Of a DNA stretch of 64,000 nucleotides, positions 10,295-20,164 are shown in pieces. Source of the DNA: Muribaculaceae bacterium Zag1 (GTDB lineage Bacteria > Bacteroidota > Bacteroidia > Bacteroidales > Muribaculaceae); NCBI GenBank assembly GCA_002633115.1, contig NWBJ01000010.1, forward strand, positions 1 to 64,000, in the 5' to 3' direction. Numbering within the stretch: the stretch's first letter is position 1; every line of letters starts with the position of its first letter. The notes under the pieces were generated by a model. It was not told the origin of the DNA and did no database searches. It was given only the letters and a program-made list of their open reading frames with translations. A program made the position numbers and the translations under genes.

Positions 10295-12049
10295 CTATCG
10301 GGTGAGGATTTTGCGGGCATCGGTGCGACCATCGCTGTAAGTGGTGACGCGGATGGCCACGGTGCCGGGCTTGGGAGCGCTTATAGCGCGGCCTTGCAAA
10401 TCATAGTATTTAGTAGAGATGACTTGGGAATCCTCAATCGAGACAGAGGCTACCGAGCTTACAGCGCCAAGGGTGGTGAGCTCGATTGGCACAGCGTTGA
10501 CAACTTCATACGGCTTACTGTTGAGAAGCATTGCTACCAAGCGGCAATTGGCTGGATCATCAACCACGCCAGTCAGGTCGATATCCCAATGATGGGTATA
10601 TTCCTTGCCAGCCTCGATGGCGGTGGGCAGACTGCCAGTGACACCGAGTGCGCTCTCTGCTGCATAGCGAGCCACATCGTTGTACCACATATCCTCCTGG
10701 CTGATATATTCGTCGAGCAACTCAAAACCTCCCATCTCGCCATAGTCGCCTCCGGCATAAGAGTTGTGTTGGCGATATGAGCGGTCATCGGGATGGTGCA
10801 CTTGGTCCTCAACGATAAAATAGCCAAGCGTATATCCGGCCTTGCTGTCAGTGACATTGAGCCAAGCAGTAGCATCAATTGACAGAGACATAGCGTCTTG
10901 ATCAAAGTTGGCATCAACATCGATATTGCCAACAATTGCGGCATTCTCAGCCACAACAGATAGATATGCTTCCTCGAGGGCCATGAGGTCGATTTGCTGG
11001 GTGCGGTCCAAGCCTACCGATGGATAACTGTCGGTATTCATGTATTTGCCCACAGAGTAATTAGACACTGACATCACATCGCCTCCGTGCACTGCTATGC
11101 CGATGAAATCGTCGGAATATTTCTCGTGCATATTCTCCATAGCCACGATGCCCTTGACACAGAATCCGCACCAAGCGCCGGTCAATTCTTCTGCCACATG
11201 GTAGCGAGTGCGCGAGCGCACCACTGTCTCAGCCTGAGCCTCAGCTCCATTGGCCTGAGCAGTCACAGTCACTGCCAAATCTTCGCCGGCAACGAGAGCG
11301 ATTGCTTCGGGGAATACAAATTCTACCTCATCTCCCTCGGCCTCAATTTTAAGGGTCTGCTCAGCATCGCCATAGATAGCAGTAAGGGTCAGCTGGCCAA
11401 GAACGGCTACATCGCTGGCGACAGTGCCGCTGATGGTCACGGGCTGAGTCGGAGATGTGGCGATATTTGCTGGGAGGGTTACAATCAAAGCCTTGGGAGC
11501 CTTCACGCTGATATCATCCACAAAGAGTCGGCTCATATTGTAAGAGTCGTTGACAAAGGCTATGCTCACCTCTTGGCCAGCATAGTCGGCCAGTGACAAC
11601 TCATGCCATGTCCATTCTGCTTCCTCGCCTGTGGTCTGGAAGAGAGGCTCGGTAGCTTTAAAGTCCTCAATCTCGGCTCCTACGGGTGCGATATAGACCG
11701 TGTATCCGTCGCGATACTTAGAATCGACAGCCTTGGCGCGCCATGTCAGCATGGTCTCGGCCGAAATCTCTACAGAGGGGATTATCATCCAGTCATCAGC
11801 TATGCCTTTGGGATTATACCATGATGTGCTAGCAGCCACGCGGTTGCCATCGCTCTCCTCGGTAAGCACCCAAGCTGTGCCAACCTCAAAGCCATAGCTC
11901 TTAGCGCTATTGGATGGCGTGTTGGCGTCGTTGTCGATGAGAATCCAATCCTCAGGGATGCCAAAGGTGAAATCGGTCTCCACGCGGTCGATTGCCCAGC
12001 CGCTGAGTGCCATCACCGAGGCAAATAAATATGTAAGTTGGTGTTTCAT
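10295..12049 (-). CDS. Secreted choice-of-anchor J / Omp28-related protein with C-terminal sorting-like domain
   Basis: Signal-like N-terminus; choice-of-anchor pattern; thioredoxin-like LTGAWCGFCVKG; C-terminal YYDLQGRAISAPKPGTVAIRV...KILTR. Confidence 0.7.
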   Translation of the reverse strand: MKHQLTYLFASVMALSGWAIDRVETDFTFGIPEDWILIDNDANTPSNSAKSYGFEVGTAWVLTEESDGNRVAASTSWYNPKGIADDWMIIPSVEISAETMLTWRAKAVDSKYRDGYTVYIAPVGAEIEDFKATEPLFQTTGEEAEWTWHELSLADYAGQEVSIAFVNDSYNMSRLFVDDISVKAPKALIVTLPANIATSPTQPVTISGTVASDVAVLGQLTLTAIYGDAEQTLKIEAEGDEVEFVFPEAIALVAGEDLAVTVTAQANGAEAQAETVVRSRTRYHVAEELTGAWCGFCVKGIVAMENMHEKYSDDFIGIAVHGGDVMSVSNYSVGKYMNTDSYPSVGLDRTQQIDLMALEEAYLSVVAENAAIVGNIDVDANFDQDAMSLSIDATAWLNVTDSKAGYTLGYFIVEDQVHHPDDRSYRQHNSYAGGDYGEMGGFELLDEYISQEDMWYNDVARYAAESALGVTGSLPTAIEAGKEYTHHWDIDLTGVVDDPANCRLVAMLLNSKPYEVVNAVPIELTTLGAVSSVASVSIEDSQVISTKYYDLQGRAISAPKPGTVAIRVTTYSDGRTDARKILTR

Positions 12050-12255
12050 ATAATTTCAAAATTCATTAACAGACGATAGTAACTTTTCCAAATACTAAAA
12101 ACCAAAAACTATTTTGGTTAATTGGCAAACCGCCGATTCTCGCAGATTCCCACAGACCATAGATAACCGATATCTGAATCTGCAAGAATCTGCGCTAATC
12201 TGCGGTTAGAACCCCTTTTGTACTAAGTATGAGAAAAAATTTACTTCTGCTTTAT

Positions 12256-14904
12256 TTACTTCACAACCACTTTCTTCACGGCTTCGGCAGTCTTAACCAC
12301 ATATATGCCAGGAGCGGCTACGCGGAATGTTGTGCCCTTGCCGAGGTTGCGGCCTTGCAGGTCGAAGAGTTGAGCCTCGAGATCGCTGGTGATGGTGGGG
12401 CCATCAACGCGGATCTGGTTAGCGGCTGTCTTGATGCTCTCAACTGCCGAGGTTGTAAAGCCAACCTTGATAGCGTTCGAGGCCTCTGACAGGTACTGCA
12501 TTCCGTAGGTCTCATTGTAACCGTAGGTGTAGACAGTGTAAACAAAGTCCATACCATCGATGAGGTTGAGAGCTGAGAAGTCGCATGAGGTCAGAGCGGC
12601 GCCGACTTGGACGATTGTCTGGTTGATGGTAACCACGTCGCCAGCGTTGAGGTCTTGCGAAACCTTAACCTCGTCGAGCATAAGCGAGTACCCGATATTG
12701 GTGTAGAAGTAGATGCAACCATAGTCTACGCCTGAGAGAGTAACAGTGCCTTCGGCTACGCCCTCTGCGTCAAAACTCAACAGTGCATAATCATTAGCCT
12801 CTGTTTCGGATGAGATGAAGTTGATGATTAATTTCTCGCCAGGAGTGCTATAAGCCTTGACGTATACATCTACTGAGCCATCGCCGTTGCTGAAGTTGAT
12901 AGCGGGAGTAGCCACATACTGGATGTCTTCCGTATTGCTCATGCATCCAACATAGCCGGCAGCGATTTGGCAACCATAAGATACCCAACCGGGCACTTGG
13001 GTGTAAGCATCAAGGCTTGTCGATGTATCCAAGCTAAACTTGTAGGGATTGTCAAGGGTGTAGGAAGCGAATCGGTCCTCAGTGCCGTCAAAGTTTTCAT
13101 CGAGCACTACATAACCTTTGACAGCCTCAGGAGCTACATATTGTGCGAAGAGGTGCACATAGTAAGCGGTAGCACCTTCTACAGCCTCCCAGTTGGCAGT
13201 GAATTCGCCGCGGTCGTCAACATTGGTAGCGGGCAGAGCCACGGGTGCGGGCAGACCGTAAGCCAATGTACGCTCATGCAGAGTAGTCACATAGTCGCCC
13301 TTGCGAGCCTGTACGGTGTAGTAGTAGTCGCAGTCCATATTCAGACCTGTGAAGACATACTCAGTATCAGGGGTTGAGAGATTCTCATAAATCTGCGTAT
13401 CGGTAACTGCTCCAGCAGATGCGAATTCAATATTGTCGACCAGCACTGCGCCATTGCCGCTTGGCACGATTATGATATAGAATCCATAGTACATATTTGA
13501 GTAATCGCTGGCGGGATAGCCATACATTGTGTAATAATCCTCGAGGTTGGTGATATCGAAGTTGAATGTTGTGCCCTCCATAGGATCCAGGATGCCAAAA
13601 GCTACCATCTCATCGGTGCCATCGGCCAAATAGCCGTAGAGCAGCCATTCGGGCTCAAGAGCGTACCCATAATACTCATCGATTACGGTATTCTCCTTGG
13701 TGACTACTATCTCCATCTTGAAATCAGAAACCAAGCCGCCGACCGGAGTGCTGATGGTAGGATAAGAATAGTATGAGTTGTAAGTGTCGTCATCAGCATT
13801 GATTTGCAGACCGATAGTGTTATCGTTGGGGTTGGTAGCGGCTTGCGGACCCTCGCCCTTCAGGCTTATACTCCAATCATCGGGCACGTTGTAATCGGTC
13901 ACGTTGCCCTCAGCATCGTATACCATGTCGTTGAAATCGATCGAAGCAGCGTTTACGCCATTGGGATCAAAGCCAACTTCCCACAGGTTGATCAGATAGT
14001 CGTCAGCGTTCTTGTCGCCAGTCCAGCCCAGGGTAAAACCACCATCGTTGAACTTAGTCACATAGTCATCGATGGGCTCGGTGCACTTGTCGAGCACGCG
14101 ATAAACCTTAAGGTCGTCAATGATCACGCCGTCGTCATAGTTCATGCCGTTGAACTGCAGGAAGCAGTCATTGCCAGCGTAAGGCACGTCGATGTCAAAT
14201 TCTACATCTACCCAACCCTCTTCAGGCTTGAATGTGCGCATCCAGTAGTTGCCCTCAACTGAGTGGATGTTTGCAAAGCTGCCATAGCAGGGGCTCACGA
14301 AGAGCAAGCAGCGATAGTCGCCGATGTTGCGGCAGCGGAACTGCACACGGATCACGCCCTCGAGATACAGATTGTTGGGTGTATTGAGAATACCGCCTAT
14401 TTCTGGGTAATAGATAGCGCAAGCGCCGCCAGCTTGGTATATGCAATATCCAGTCCAGCCAGGCTCATGGGTGTAGGCGGGATCCACATCACAATCGTCA
14501 TAATCGCATTCTCCAGTCTCAAAGTTTTTGATAAAGCCAGAGAGATCGACCGAGGTATCGATATTGTCCTCAGAGCCAGAGGCCATGAGGTCGAAATTCT
14601 CTTCGAAGATGAGCTCGAGGTTGTCCTCAGACTCTGAACGGGCCACGCGTTGCCGGCTTGCTGCGGGAGCATCCTTGAACGAGCGCAGCTGTATCTGCTG
14701 AGCGCGGCTCTCTTGGGTCTTTGACATGCGCACAGCAGCATCCTCGGGCGACACTACGCCGCTCACGGGTTGCACACGCTTTTGGGTCTCGGGAAGAGTG
14801 TACTTCACTGGCTCCTGGGGAGCGAAGGGCGCGAGAGTGCGAGGAGCACTTGCGGCCATCGACAGCACTGCGGCTGCACCAATAAGAGTGGTAAAGATTC
14901 TCAT
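12256..14904 (-). CDS. Secreted choice-of-anchor J domain protein with T9SS-like C-terminus
   Basis: N-terminal signal; repeated ENFD...GYCIYQAGGACAIYYPEIG; C-terminal LFDLQGRNLGKGTTFRVAAPGIYVVKTAEAVKKVVVK. Confidence 0.7.
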   Translation of the reverse strand: MRIFTTLIGAAAVLSMAASAPRTLAPFAPQEPVKYTLPETQKRVQPVSGVVSPEDAAVRMSKTQESRAQQIQLRSFKDAPAASRQRVARSESEDNLELIFEENFDLMASGSEDNIDTSVDLSGFIKNFETGECDYDDCDVDPAYTHEPGWTGYCIYQAGGACAIYYPEIGGILNTPNNLYLEGVIRVQFRCRNIGDYRCLLFVSPCYGSFANIHSVEGNYWMRTFKPEEGWVDVEFDIDVPYAGNDCFLQFNGMNYDDGVIIDDLKVYRVLDKCTEPIDDYVTKFNDGGFTLGWTGDKNADDYLINLWEVGFDPNGVNAASIDFNDMVYDAEGNVTDYNVPDDWSISLKGEGPQAATNPNDNTIGLQINADDDTYNSYYSYPTISTPVGGLVSDFKMEIVVTKENTVIDEYYGYALEPEWLLYGYLADGTDEMVAFGILDPMEGTTFNFDITNLEDYYTMYGYPASDYSNMYYGFYIIIVPSGNGAVLVDNIEFASAGAVTDTQIYENLSTPDTEYVFTGLNMDCDYYYTVQARKGDYVTTLHERTLAYGLPAPVALPATNVDDRGEFTANWEAVEGATAYYVHLFAQYVAPEAVKGYVVLDENFDGTEDRFASYTLDNPYKFSLDTSTSLDAYTQVPGWVSYGCQIAAGYVGCMSNTEDIQYVATPAINFSNGDGSVDVYVKAYSTPGEKLIINFISSETEANDYALLSFDAEGVAEGTVTLSGVDYGCIYFYTNIGYSLMLDEVKVSQDLNAGDVVTINQTIVQVGAALTSCDFSALNLIDGMDFVYTVYTYGYNETYGMQYLSEASNAIKVGFTTSAVESIKTAANQIRVDGPTITSDLEAQLFDLQGRNLGKGTTFRVAAPGIYVVKTAEAVKKVVVK

Positions 14905-15085
14905 AAACGGTAATGTTAAGATTGGTGTATATTTTAGATTTGATTTTTGTCAGTTGTTGCGATTGAAATTTCTACCGACAAAGTTCTAAAATAATCTTAA
15001 CAAAGTCAAGTTTCGGCACGCAAAATGTGTCTCAATTCATGAATTAAGACGTATCAAATTTTGTATATAGTTGGGAATAAGCGTT

Positions 15086-16753
15086 TTACCCTATCGCTTG
15101 CTTGCGAGCCATATTCTGGAACTCCGATGGAGTAAGACCCGTCACTTTCTTGAACACGCTGGTGAAGTTGGTCCTCGACTGGAAGCCCACGCTCTCGGCG
15201 ATGGCTCCAATCGTGTACTTGCCATAAGCCTCGGTGTCGGCCATGCGGCGGCATGCCTCGCGGATGCGCACCTCGGCCAGAAGCATTGAGAAATTCTTTC
15301 CACCCACCTCATTGATGGCCTGCGATACTCTCCTCGGGTGCTCACCCACTATGTCGCTGACACGGCCAAGCGAGAAGCCGGGGTCGAAGACCTCTTGGCT
15401 GGTAGCCATTATGTGCTGCACATGATTGTAGACCTCGGTGAGTTGGTCGGTCTCAGCAGGGGGCGCCGGAGCCTCGTCGGCCCCGACAGGCACAGCCTCG
15501 ACCTCTTGCACCACTGGCTGCGGGGCAGCCTGCAGGGCTGGCATCAACTGCATCTGGGCTATTGCTCGGCGGTACAAGTCCTCAATCAGCTGCTTCTCTC
15601 TCTTGCCCTTGCGGTAGAGCCACACCAAGAGCATGATGATAATCACCAAACCGCAGCCCACCACTATGCTCACTATGGCGTAGGTGCGCTGGCGCTGTAT
15701 CAGGGCGCGAGTGGCAGCGTTCTGCCGCTCGATCTGCTGGCGCGTGAGCACGTCTTGCACCTTAGCCCCAGTGCGGGCGTTGAAAAATTCAAATGAGATT
15801 TTGTAGTAATTATACCAAGCGTGCTCGGCATTTTGCGCATCGCCCATTTCATCATAGCAGCGAGCGAGATTGGAGTATATGTCGACACATATATCATTGT
15901 CGTCAGGATCTAACCCATCAAATATCTCGTTGAGCAACTCCAGAGCTTGAGTGTACTGACCCATCTTGCGACAACATTTCGCCATTGCTATCATAGCGCT
16001 GGCGCGGTAAGAGCGCGGACGGATGCGAATATCGATATCATTGTGGGCGCGTTCAAAGCCATTGTAGGCTTCCTGATAGTCGCCGCGCTGGTAAGCCTCA
16101 AATCCTGCCACCAGGTTGCTCACAAAGCGCGACAATTCTACCCCAGCGGGCATGCGATAGGATTTGTAGCGCTCGATTGCCACTTGGGGGGCGCCAAAGT
16201 CGCCATAAGAGATGTAGTCGGCAATCAGATTGTGCAGTGTGATAAGCATCATATCTGGTCGGTCGTATTCTACCGACTTGTCGATAGCAATAGTATAATG
16301 CTCCACGGCCTTTTCTATATCTTCAAAATAGCTGTAGATGTTGCCAATATTTAGATGCAGGCAAGGTTGCAAATCAGTGTATCCGATGCGTTCGCACTCT
16401 TCCAAAGCGCGAGTATAGTAATCAAAGGCTTGGGCGAAATCGCAGCGGAAATATTGATAGACGTATCCTAAGTTATTTTGAGCATCAAGGGCCATCTCAT
16501 AATCGGAGCGCGTAAGCTTGCCCTCCATGCGGGCCTCCATCAGCGAGTAACAGGCGATGGCACTGTCAGACTCTTCATTCTCGATATGGCGTCGCCCCTC
16601 GGCTTTGAGCTGGGCCATCGACTGGCGGCTTCGCTCTTGGGCATACTGGACGTAATCCATCGCCGAAGCCCTAAACTTAGACAGACCCACCCAGGCCACT
16701 GCCAATAGGCAACAGCCAGCCAACGCATAAGCGAGTATCTTCTTCAACGCCAT
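15086..16753 (-). CDS. TPR-repeat, transmembrane, AraC-type HTH regulator
   Basis: TPR region, TM IVSIVVGCGLVIIIMLLVWLY, C-terminal YTIGAIAESVGFQSRTNFTSVFKKVTGLTPSEFQ. Confidence 0.85.
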   Translation of the reverse strand: MALKKILAYALAGCCLLAVAWVGLSKFRASAMDYVQYAQERSRQSMAQLKAEGRRHIENEESDSAIACYSLMEARMEGKLTRSDYEMALDAQNNLGYVYQYFRCDFAQAFDYYTRALEECERIGYTDLQPCLHLNIGNIYSYFEDIEKAVEHYTIAIDKSVEYDRPDMMLITLHNLIADYISYGDFGAPQVAIERYKSYRMPAGVELSRFVSNLVAGFEAYQRGDYQEAYNGFERAHNDIDIRIRPRSYRASAMIAMAKCCRKMGQYTQALELLNEIFDGLDPDDNDICVDIYSNLARCYDEMGDAQNAEHAWYNYYKISFEFFNARTGAKVQDVLTRQQIERQNAATRALIQRQRTYAIVSIVVGCGLVIIIMLLVWLYRKGKREKQLIEDLYRRAIAQMQLMPALQAAPQPVVQEVEAVPVGADEAPAPPAETDQLTEVYNHVQHIMATSQEVFDPGFSLGRVSDIVGEHPRRVSQAINEVGGKNFSMLLAEVRIREACRRMADTEAYGKYTIGAIAESVGFQSRTNFTSVFKKVTGLTPSEFQNMARKQAIG

Positions 16754-16875
16754 TATATGTGGTATCAGTCGTAAATTTTTTCTCTACTTTCGCTCCACAA
16801 AGTTAGCAACTTTATCTCGTTCTACCAAACATTTTCTACCACAATCTTGAATCAAAAGTAGAAATGCAAGAAAAA

Positions 16876-16907
16876 TTTGGAAAATCCAAATATTCTTCGT
16901 AACTTTG
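16876..16907 (+). promoter_or_regulatory. Bacteroidetes sigma-ABfr-like promoter of the tRNA-Pro gene
   Basis: TTTG-N20-TAACTTTG, 40 bp upstream of the tRNA. Confidence 0.65.
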
Positions 16908-16946
16908 CACCGCATTTGAGCCTTTGGGCTCACAACAATGCACCCT

Positions 16947-17020
16947 CGGGGCGTAGCGCAGTCCGGTAGCGCGCCTGGTTTGGGACCAGGTGGTCGCAGG
17001 TTCGAATCCTGTCACCCCGA
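16947..17020 (+). tRNA. tRNA-Pro (anticodon TGG)
   Basis: CGGGGCGTAGCGCAGTCCGGTAGCGCGCCTGGTTTGGGACCAGGTGGTCGCAGGTTCGAATCCTGTCACCCCGA; anticodon arm CCTGG-TTTGGGA-CCAGG; no encoded CCA. Confidence 0.95.
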
Positions 17021-17025
17021 CACCG

Positions 17026-17080
17026 CCAAAGGGTTGGAAATCAACAAGTCAACATGGCTTGCGGCTTTCCAACCCTTTGG
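17026..17080. repeat. Perfect 15-bp inverted repeat just 3' of the tRNA (putative att-region element)
   Basis: CCAAAGGGTTGGAAA (17026-17040) and TTTCCAACCCTTTGG (17066-17080), 25-nt spacer. Confidence 0.8.
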
Positions 17081-17204
17081 TTACTCGCTTGATGGTCAAA
17101 AAAAAGCCCGTCGAATTGTCGCATTTTGTCGGAATATGTCGAAAATTGCGGTTTCGCGCTTGCGCTTTTGTTTGTGCGCAGTTCTCGGGTCTTCTTTTAC
17201 CACT

Positions 17205-18401
17205 ATGGCTAAACTCAATGTCTATCTGGATACCCGGCGCGTTAAGCCTGGCTGTCCTGCTCCTCTGAAAATCTCCATTACTCAAAAACGCGCGGTGCGC
17301 TACGTATCCCTCGGAGTCTCAGTGTTGCCTGCACATTGGGATGCTGCTCAGCGCAGATTGCGCTCTGGCGCACCTCTGGCTGCTCGCACCAATCTTCTAA
17401 TTTCTCGCCGTCTCCTGGCTGCTGAGGATGCCGTGCTTGAATTGTCTTTGCGCTCGCCTCGTCCTTCTCTGGATCAATTGCGCGATGCCGTGTCCGCTGT
17501 CCTTAAACCGAAAGATGAGCCGGAAGTTGTCACGGATCGCTCGCTCCTGCTCCCGGCTTTCCTCCGCTTCATCGAAACGAAAACCGGGAAAACCCGCAGT
17601 GCTTACCTGCAGTCTCTGTCTCGGCTTCGCGCTTTCTGCCCTGCCCTGGATGCGCTGCGGTTTGAGGATGTCACTCGCTCTTGGCTCCTGGAGTATGATA
17701 CCTTCTTGGCTCGCACGGCTCCTTCCCAAAACTCCCGCGCTGATTATCTCATCTGCCTCCGGGCTGTCTTCAATTTCGCCATCGATGACGGCCTCACCGA
17801 AAGTTATCCCTTCCGTAAATTCAAAATTCGGAAAGTCCGTACCTCTAAGCGATCCCTCTCCGTCGCCGATCTGCGTCGCCTCTTCTCGGCTAAGGTCCGT
17901 CCGAGTCAGCAGAAATATTTGGATTTCTTCAAGCTTTCCTTTTTCCTCCAGGGCATTAATTCCGTGGATCTGCTCCATCTCCCCCCTGATGCCATTCGCG
18001 ATGGTCGCATCGATTTCAGCCGGTCGAAAACAAAAAGCCAGCTCTCGGTTAAGGTGGAGCCTGAGGCTCTGGAAATCATAAACCGATACCGTGGCCGCGG
18101 CTGGCTGCTCTCCCCTTTGGATACCTATTCCAATTATGAGGATTACCGTCGCAAAGTGAATATTGCCCTCCAGCGCGTTGGCGATGAAAAAGGCGCATGG
18201 TTCCCTCGGCTCACCACTTACTGGGCCAGGCATTCCTGGGCAACGGCAGCTTTTGATCTGGGCGTCTCAAAGGAGGTCATTGCTCAGGCTCTGGGTCATT
18301 CCTCTTCTTCGGTCACCGATATTTATATTAGATTTGACCTGCGCCATGTTGATTCTGCTAATCGACGCGTCCTGGATTGGGTCCTCTACGGTAAAAAGTA
18401 A
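17205..18401 (+). CDS. Tyrosine recombinase / phage integrase
   Basis: MAKLNVYLDTRRVKPGCPAPLKISI...; C-terminal TTYWARHSWATAAFDLGVSKEVIAQALGHSSSSVTDIYIRFD (HxxR...LGH...Y). Confidence 0.9.
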   Translation: MAKLNVYLDTRRVKPGCPAPLKISITQKRAVRYVSLGVSVLPAHWDAAQRRLRSGAPLAARTNLLISRRLLAAEDAVLELSLRSPRPSLDQLRDAVSAVLKPKDEPEVVTDRSLLLPAFLRFIETKTGKTRSAYLQSLSRLRAFCPALDALRFEDVTRSWLLEYDTFLARTAPSQNSRADYLICLRAVFNFAIDDGLTESYPFRKFKIRKVRTSKRSLSVADLRRLFSAKVRPSQQKYLDFFKLSFFLQGINSVDLLHLPPDAIRDGRIDFSRSKTKSQLSVKVEPEALEIINRYRGRGWLLSPLDTYSNYEDYRRKVNIALQRVGDEKGAWFPRLTTYWARHSWATAAFDLGVSKEVIAQALGHSSSSVTDIYIRFDLRHVDSANRRVLDWVLYGKK

Positions 18402-18405
18402 AAAA

Positions 18406-18426
18406 GCCCAGGCTTCGCGCCTGGGC
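18406..18426 (-). terminator. Rho-independent terminator for minus-strand phage transcript
   Basis: GCCCAGGC-ttcgc-GCCTGGGC hairpin; A-tract at 18400-18405 on + gives a U-tract on minus transcript. Confidence 0.7.
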
Positions 18427-18450
18427 CTCATCCCGCCTTCTGTCTCCGGG

Positions 18451-18984
18451 TCACTCGTCGAATCCCATCTCTCTCGGGGTCACTACCTCCACCAGGTCTG
18501 CCAAGAATTCCTCAAGCTGCGTGTGGATGATCAGTGTGTCGTATATCTCAGCGTCCTTGTCCTGCTCTGCCGTGGCCGGGCCAAAGTCGTAGCAGAATTG
18601 GTCCATGTTGTCGTCGATGTAGTTGTACAAGGCTGCTGCCTGGTTGTGGATGTTGCGCAGGATCTCCTGCTTATCCTCGCTCAGCGATTTGAGTCTGCGG
18701 CATTTTACTCTTCCTCCGTCGATGTAGTATACCATCTCCAGTGGCTCTGGCTCGTGTCCCAGTCTCCACTCCCCGATTTCTGGTTTGCGCATGAATTTCA
18801 CTCTTGCCCATCCGTCCTTGGGCATTGTCTCGGCGAGTGCTCGGGTTATCTGAATGCCTATGTTGTTGAGGCCGCTGGTGTATCTCTTCCCTTCTTCAAA
18901 AAGGATGTTCGAGGCTGTCTGGTCGTTCATTTTCTCCAGGCTGTAGCCCTGGGAAAATCTAAACCTTAATGTGTATGCGTCCAT
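18451..18984 (-). CDS. Phage hypothetical protein
   Basis: MDAYTLRFRFSQGYSLEKMNDQTASNI..., preceded by GCAACAACATG. Confidence 0.6.
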   Translation of the reverse strand: MDAYTLRFRFSQGYSLEKMNDQTASNILFEEGKRYTSGLNNIGIQITRALAETMPKDGWARVKFMRKPEIGEWRLGHEPEPLEMVYYIDGGRVKCRRLKSLSEDKQEILRNIHNQAAALYNYIDDNMDQFCYDFGPATAEQDKDAEIYDTLIIHTQLEEFLADLVEVVTPREMGFDE

Positions 18985-19019
18985 GTTGTTGCAGGTGTTT
19001 GGGTTGTTTTGTTGTATCT

Positions 19020-19259
19020 TCATTCGATGCCTTCGATGCGAATCTCGTATTCTCCTCTGCCTATGGCTTCGTTTAGGGCTGATTCGATGTCTATCACAAG
19101 TTCCTCCATCTCGTCTTCCTCTCCATCCTCGTATTCGCTGCTGATGTAGTTGCAGGTGCCGTAGTGGTGAAGTTGGTTGTAGATCCATGTGCGGTCGCTC
19201 AGGGCCTCTGCGGCCTGGGCTGCCATTCTTGTGCTGATTCTGATTTTGATTCTTTTCAT
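19020..19259 (-). CDS. Small phage protein
   Basis: 79 aa, preceded by CCCGCAACAACATG. Confidence 0.55.
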   Translation of the reverse strand: MKRIKIRISTRMAAQAAEALSDRTWIYNQLHHYGTCNYISSEYEDGEEDEMEELVIDIESALNEAIGRGEYEIRIEGIE

Positions 19260-19290
19260 GTTGTTGCGGGTGCTTGTGGGTTGTCATTTC

Positions 19291-19542
19291 TTATTGGAGG
19301 CCCAGGAATTGGGCGATGGCCTTCTGTGCGCCTCGGATCGTCTTGCAGGTCGATGCTGGCTCTATGGCACAGGTCTTGCCGTCCTGCCACTTGATGATTT
19401 GCAGGTAGTGGGTTCCTCCCATGAAGTAGGAGTTGATTTGTGCGTAGCGGTCGCCTTTGCGCACCTGGTTTACTCTGGTGTACTCGCTGTCCAGCTGTTG
19501 CTTCAGCTCTGCGAGGCTTGCGGGTGTAATCTCGATAATCAT
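19291..19542 (-). CDS. Small phage protein
   Basis: MIIEITPASLAELKQQLDSEYTRV..., preceded by CCGCAACAACAATG. Confidence 0.55.
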   Translation of the reverse strand: MIIEITPASLAELKQQLDSEYTRVNQVRKGDRYAQINSYFMGGTHYLQIIKWQDGKTCAIEPASTCKTIRGAQKAIAQFLGLQ

Positions 19543-19562
19543 TGTTGTTGCGGTTTTGTGGG

Positions 19563-19766
19563 TTAGAAATATAGTTGGCTGGTTTGCTCGATTCCTCTTG
19601 AGAGGTCGTCGCCCTCCATGTTCAGTCGGTCCAGGGCCTCTCGGCATCCCTCCATGTCGTATTTCATGAAGGCCTTCATCGCTGCCTCGTAGGTGGCTTT
19701 CACCTGCTCGATTTGTTCGCGCACCTGCTTCAGTGCTGCTCTCTGTTGGTCTCTGGTTGCTTTCAT
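19563..19766 (-). CDS. Small phage protein, coiled-coil
   Basis: 67 aa; leader CGACACGACAATG. Confidence 0.5.
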   Translation of the reverse strand: MKATRDQQRAALKQVREQIEQVKATYEAAMKAFMKYDMEGCREALDRLNMEGDDLSRGIEQTSQLYF

Positions 19767-19783
19767 TGTCGTGTCGTTTTGGG

Positions 19784-20059
19784 CTATGCTATGTATCCGT
19801 GGGCTATTCTCATGCTCCAGTCTTCCTTGCGGATCATTCTGGCGGGGTTGATTGTGTGGGGATTCATCTCCTCCTCCATCATCTCGAGCAGGGCCTCCAG
19901 CTCCTGGGTCTCCTCTGGGTATTCCTCCTCGAAGCAGCGGCTCAGGTGTCTGCCTTCGTATTCCTGGCTTTCTTCAAACCTTCCGAATTCGTAAAATCCG
20001 AATTCCTTCACGCGCTCGCTCAGCTGCTCGTTGTCGATGTCTAAAATCACGGTCTTCAT
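19784..20059 (-). CDS. Small acidic phage protein
   Basis: 91 aa, first gene downstream of the duplicated regulatory module. Confidence 0.55.
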   Translation of the reverse strand: MKTVILDIDNEQLSERVKEFGFYEFGRFEESQEYEGRHLSRCFEEEYPEETQELEALLEMMEEEMNPHTINPARMIRKEDWSMRIAHGYIA

Positions 20060-20071
20060 CTTCTCGGTTGT

Positions 20072-20164
20072 TTTTGGGTTGTTTTCTGTACTACAAAATT
20101 AATCAATTTATTTGATACCACCAAATATAAGCCATTAATTATCAGTTAATTAGAGTTAACAAAA
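20072..20164 (-). promoter_or_regulatory. Duplicated regulatory module, copy 1
   Basis: ttttctgtactacaaaattaatcaattt..ataccaccaaatataag.cattaattatcagttaattagagttaacaaaa, near identical to 56170-56262; contains minus-strand TATATTTG. Confidence 0.75.

Noticed and set aside
16938-17204. Integrase start at 16938 as given by ORF track
   Set aside because: That start lies upstream of and runs through the tRNA; the ATG at 17205 gives a normal integrase N-terminus.
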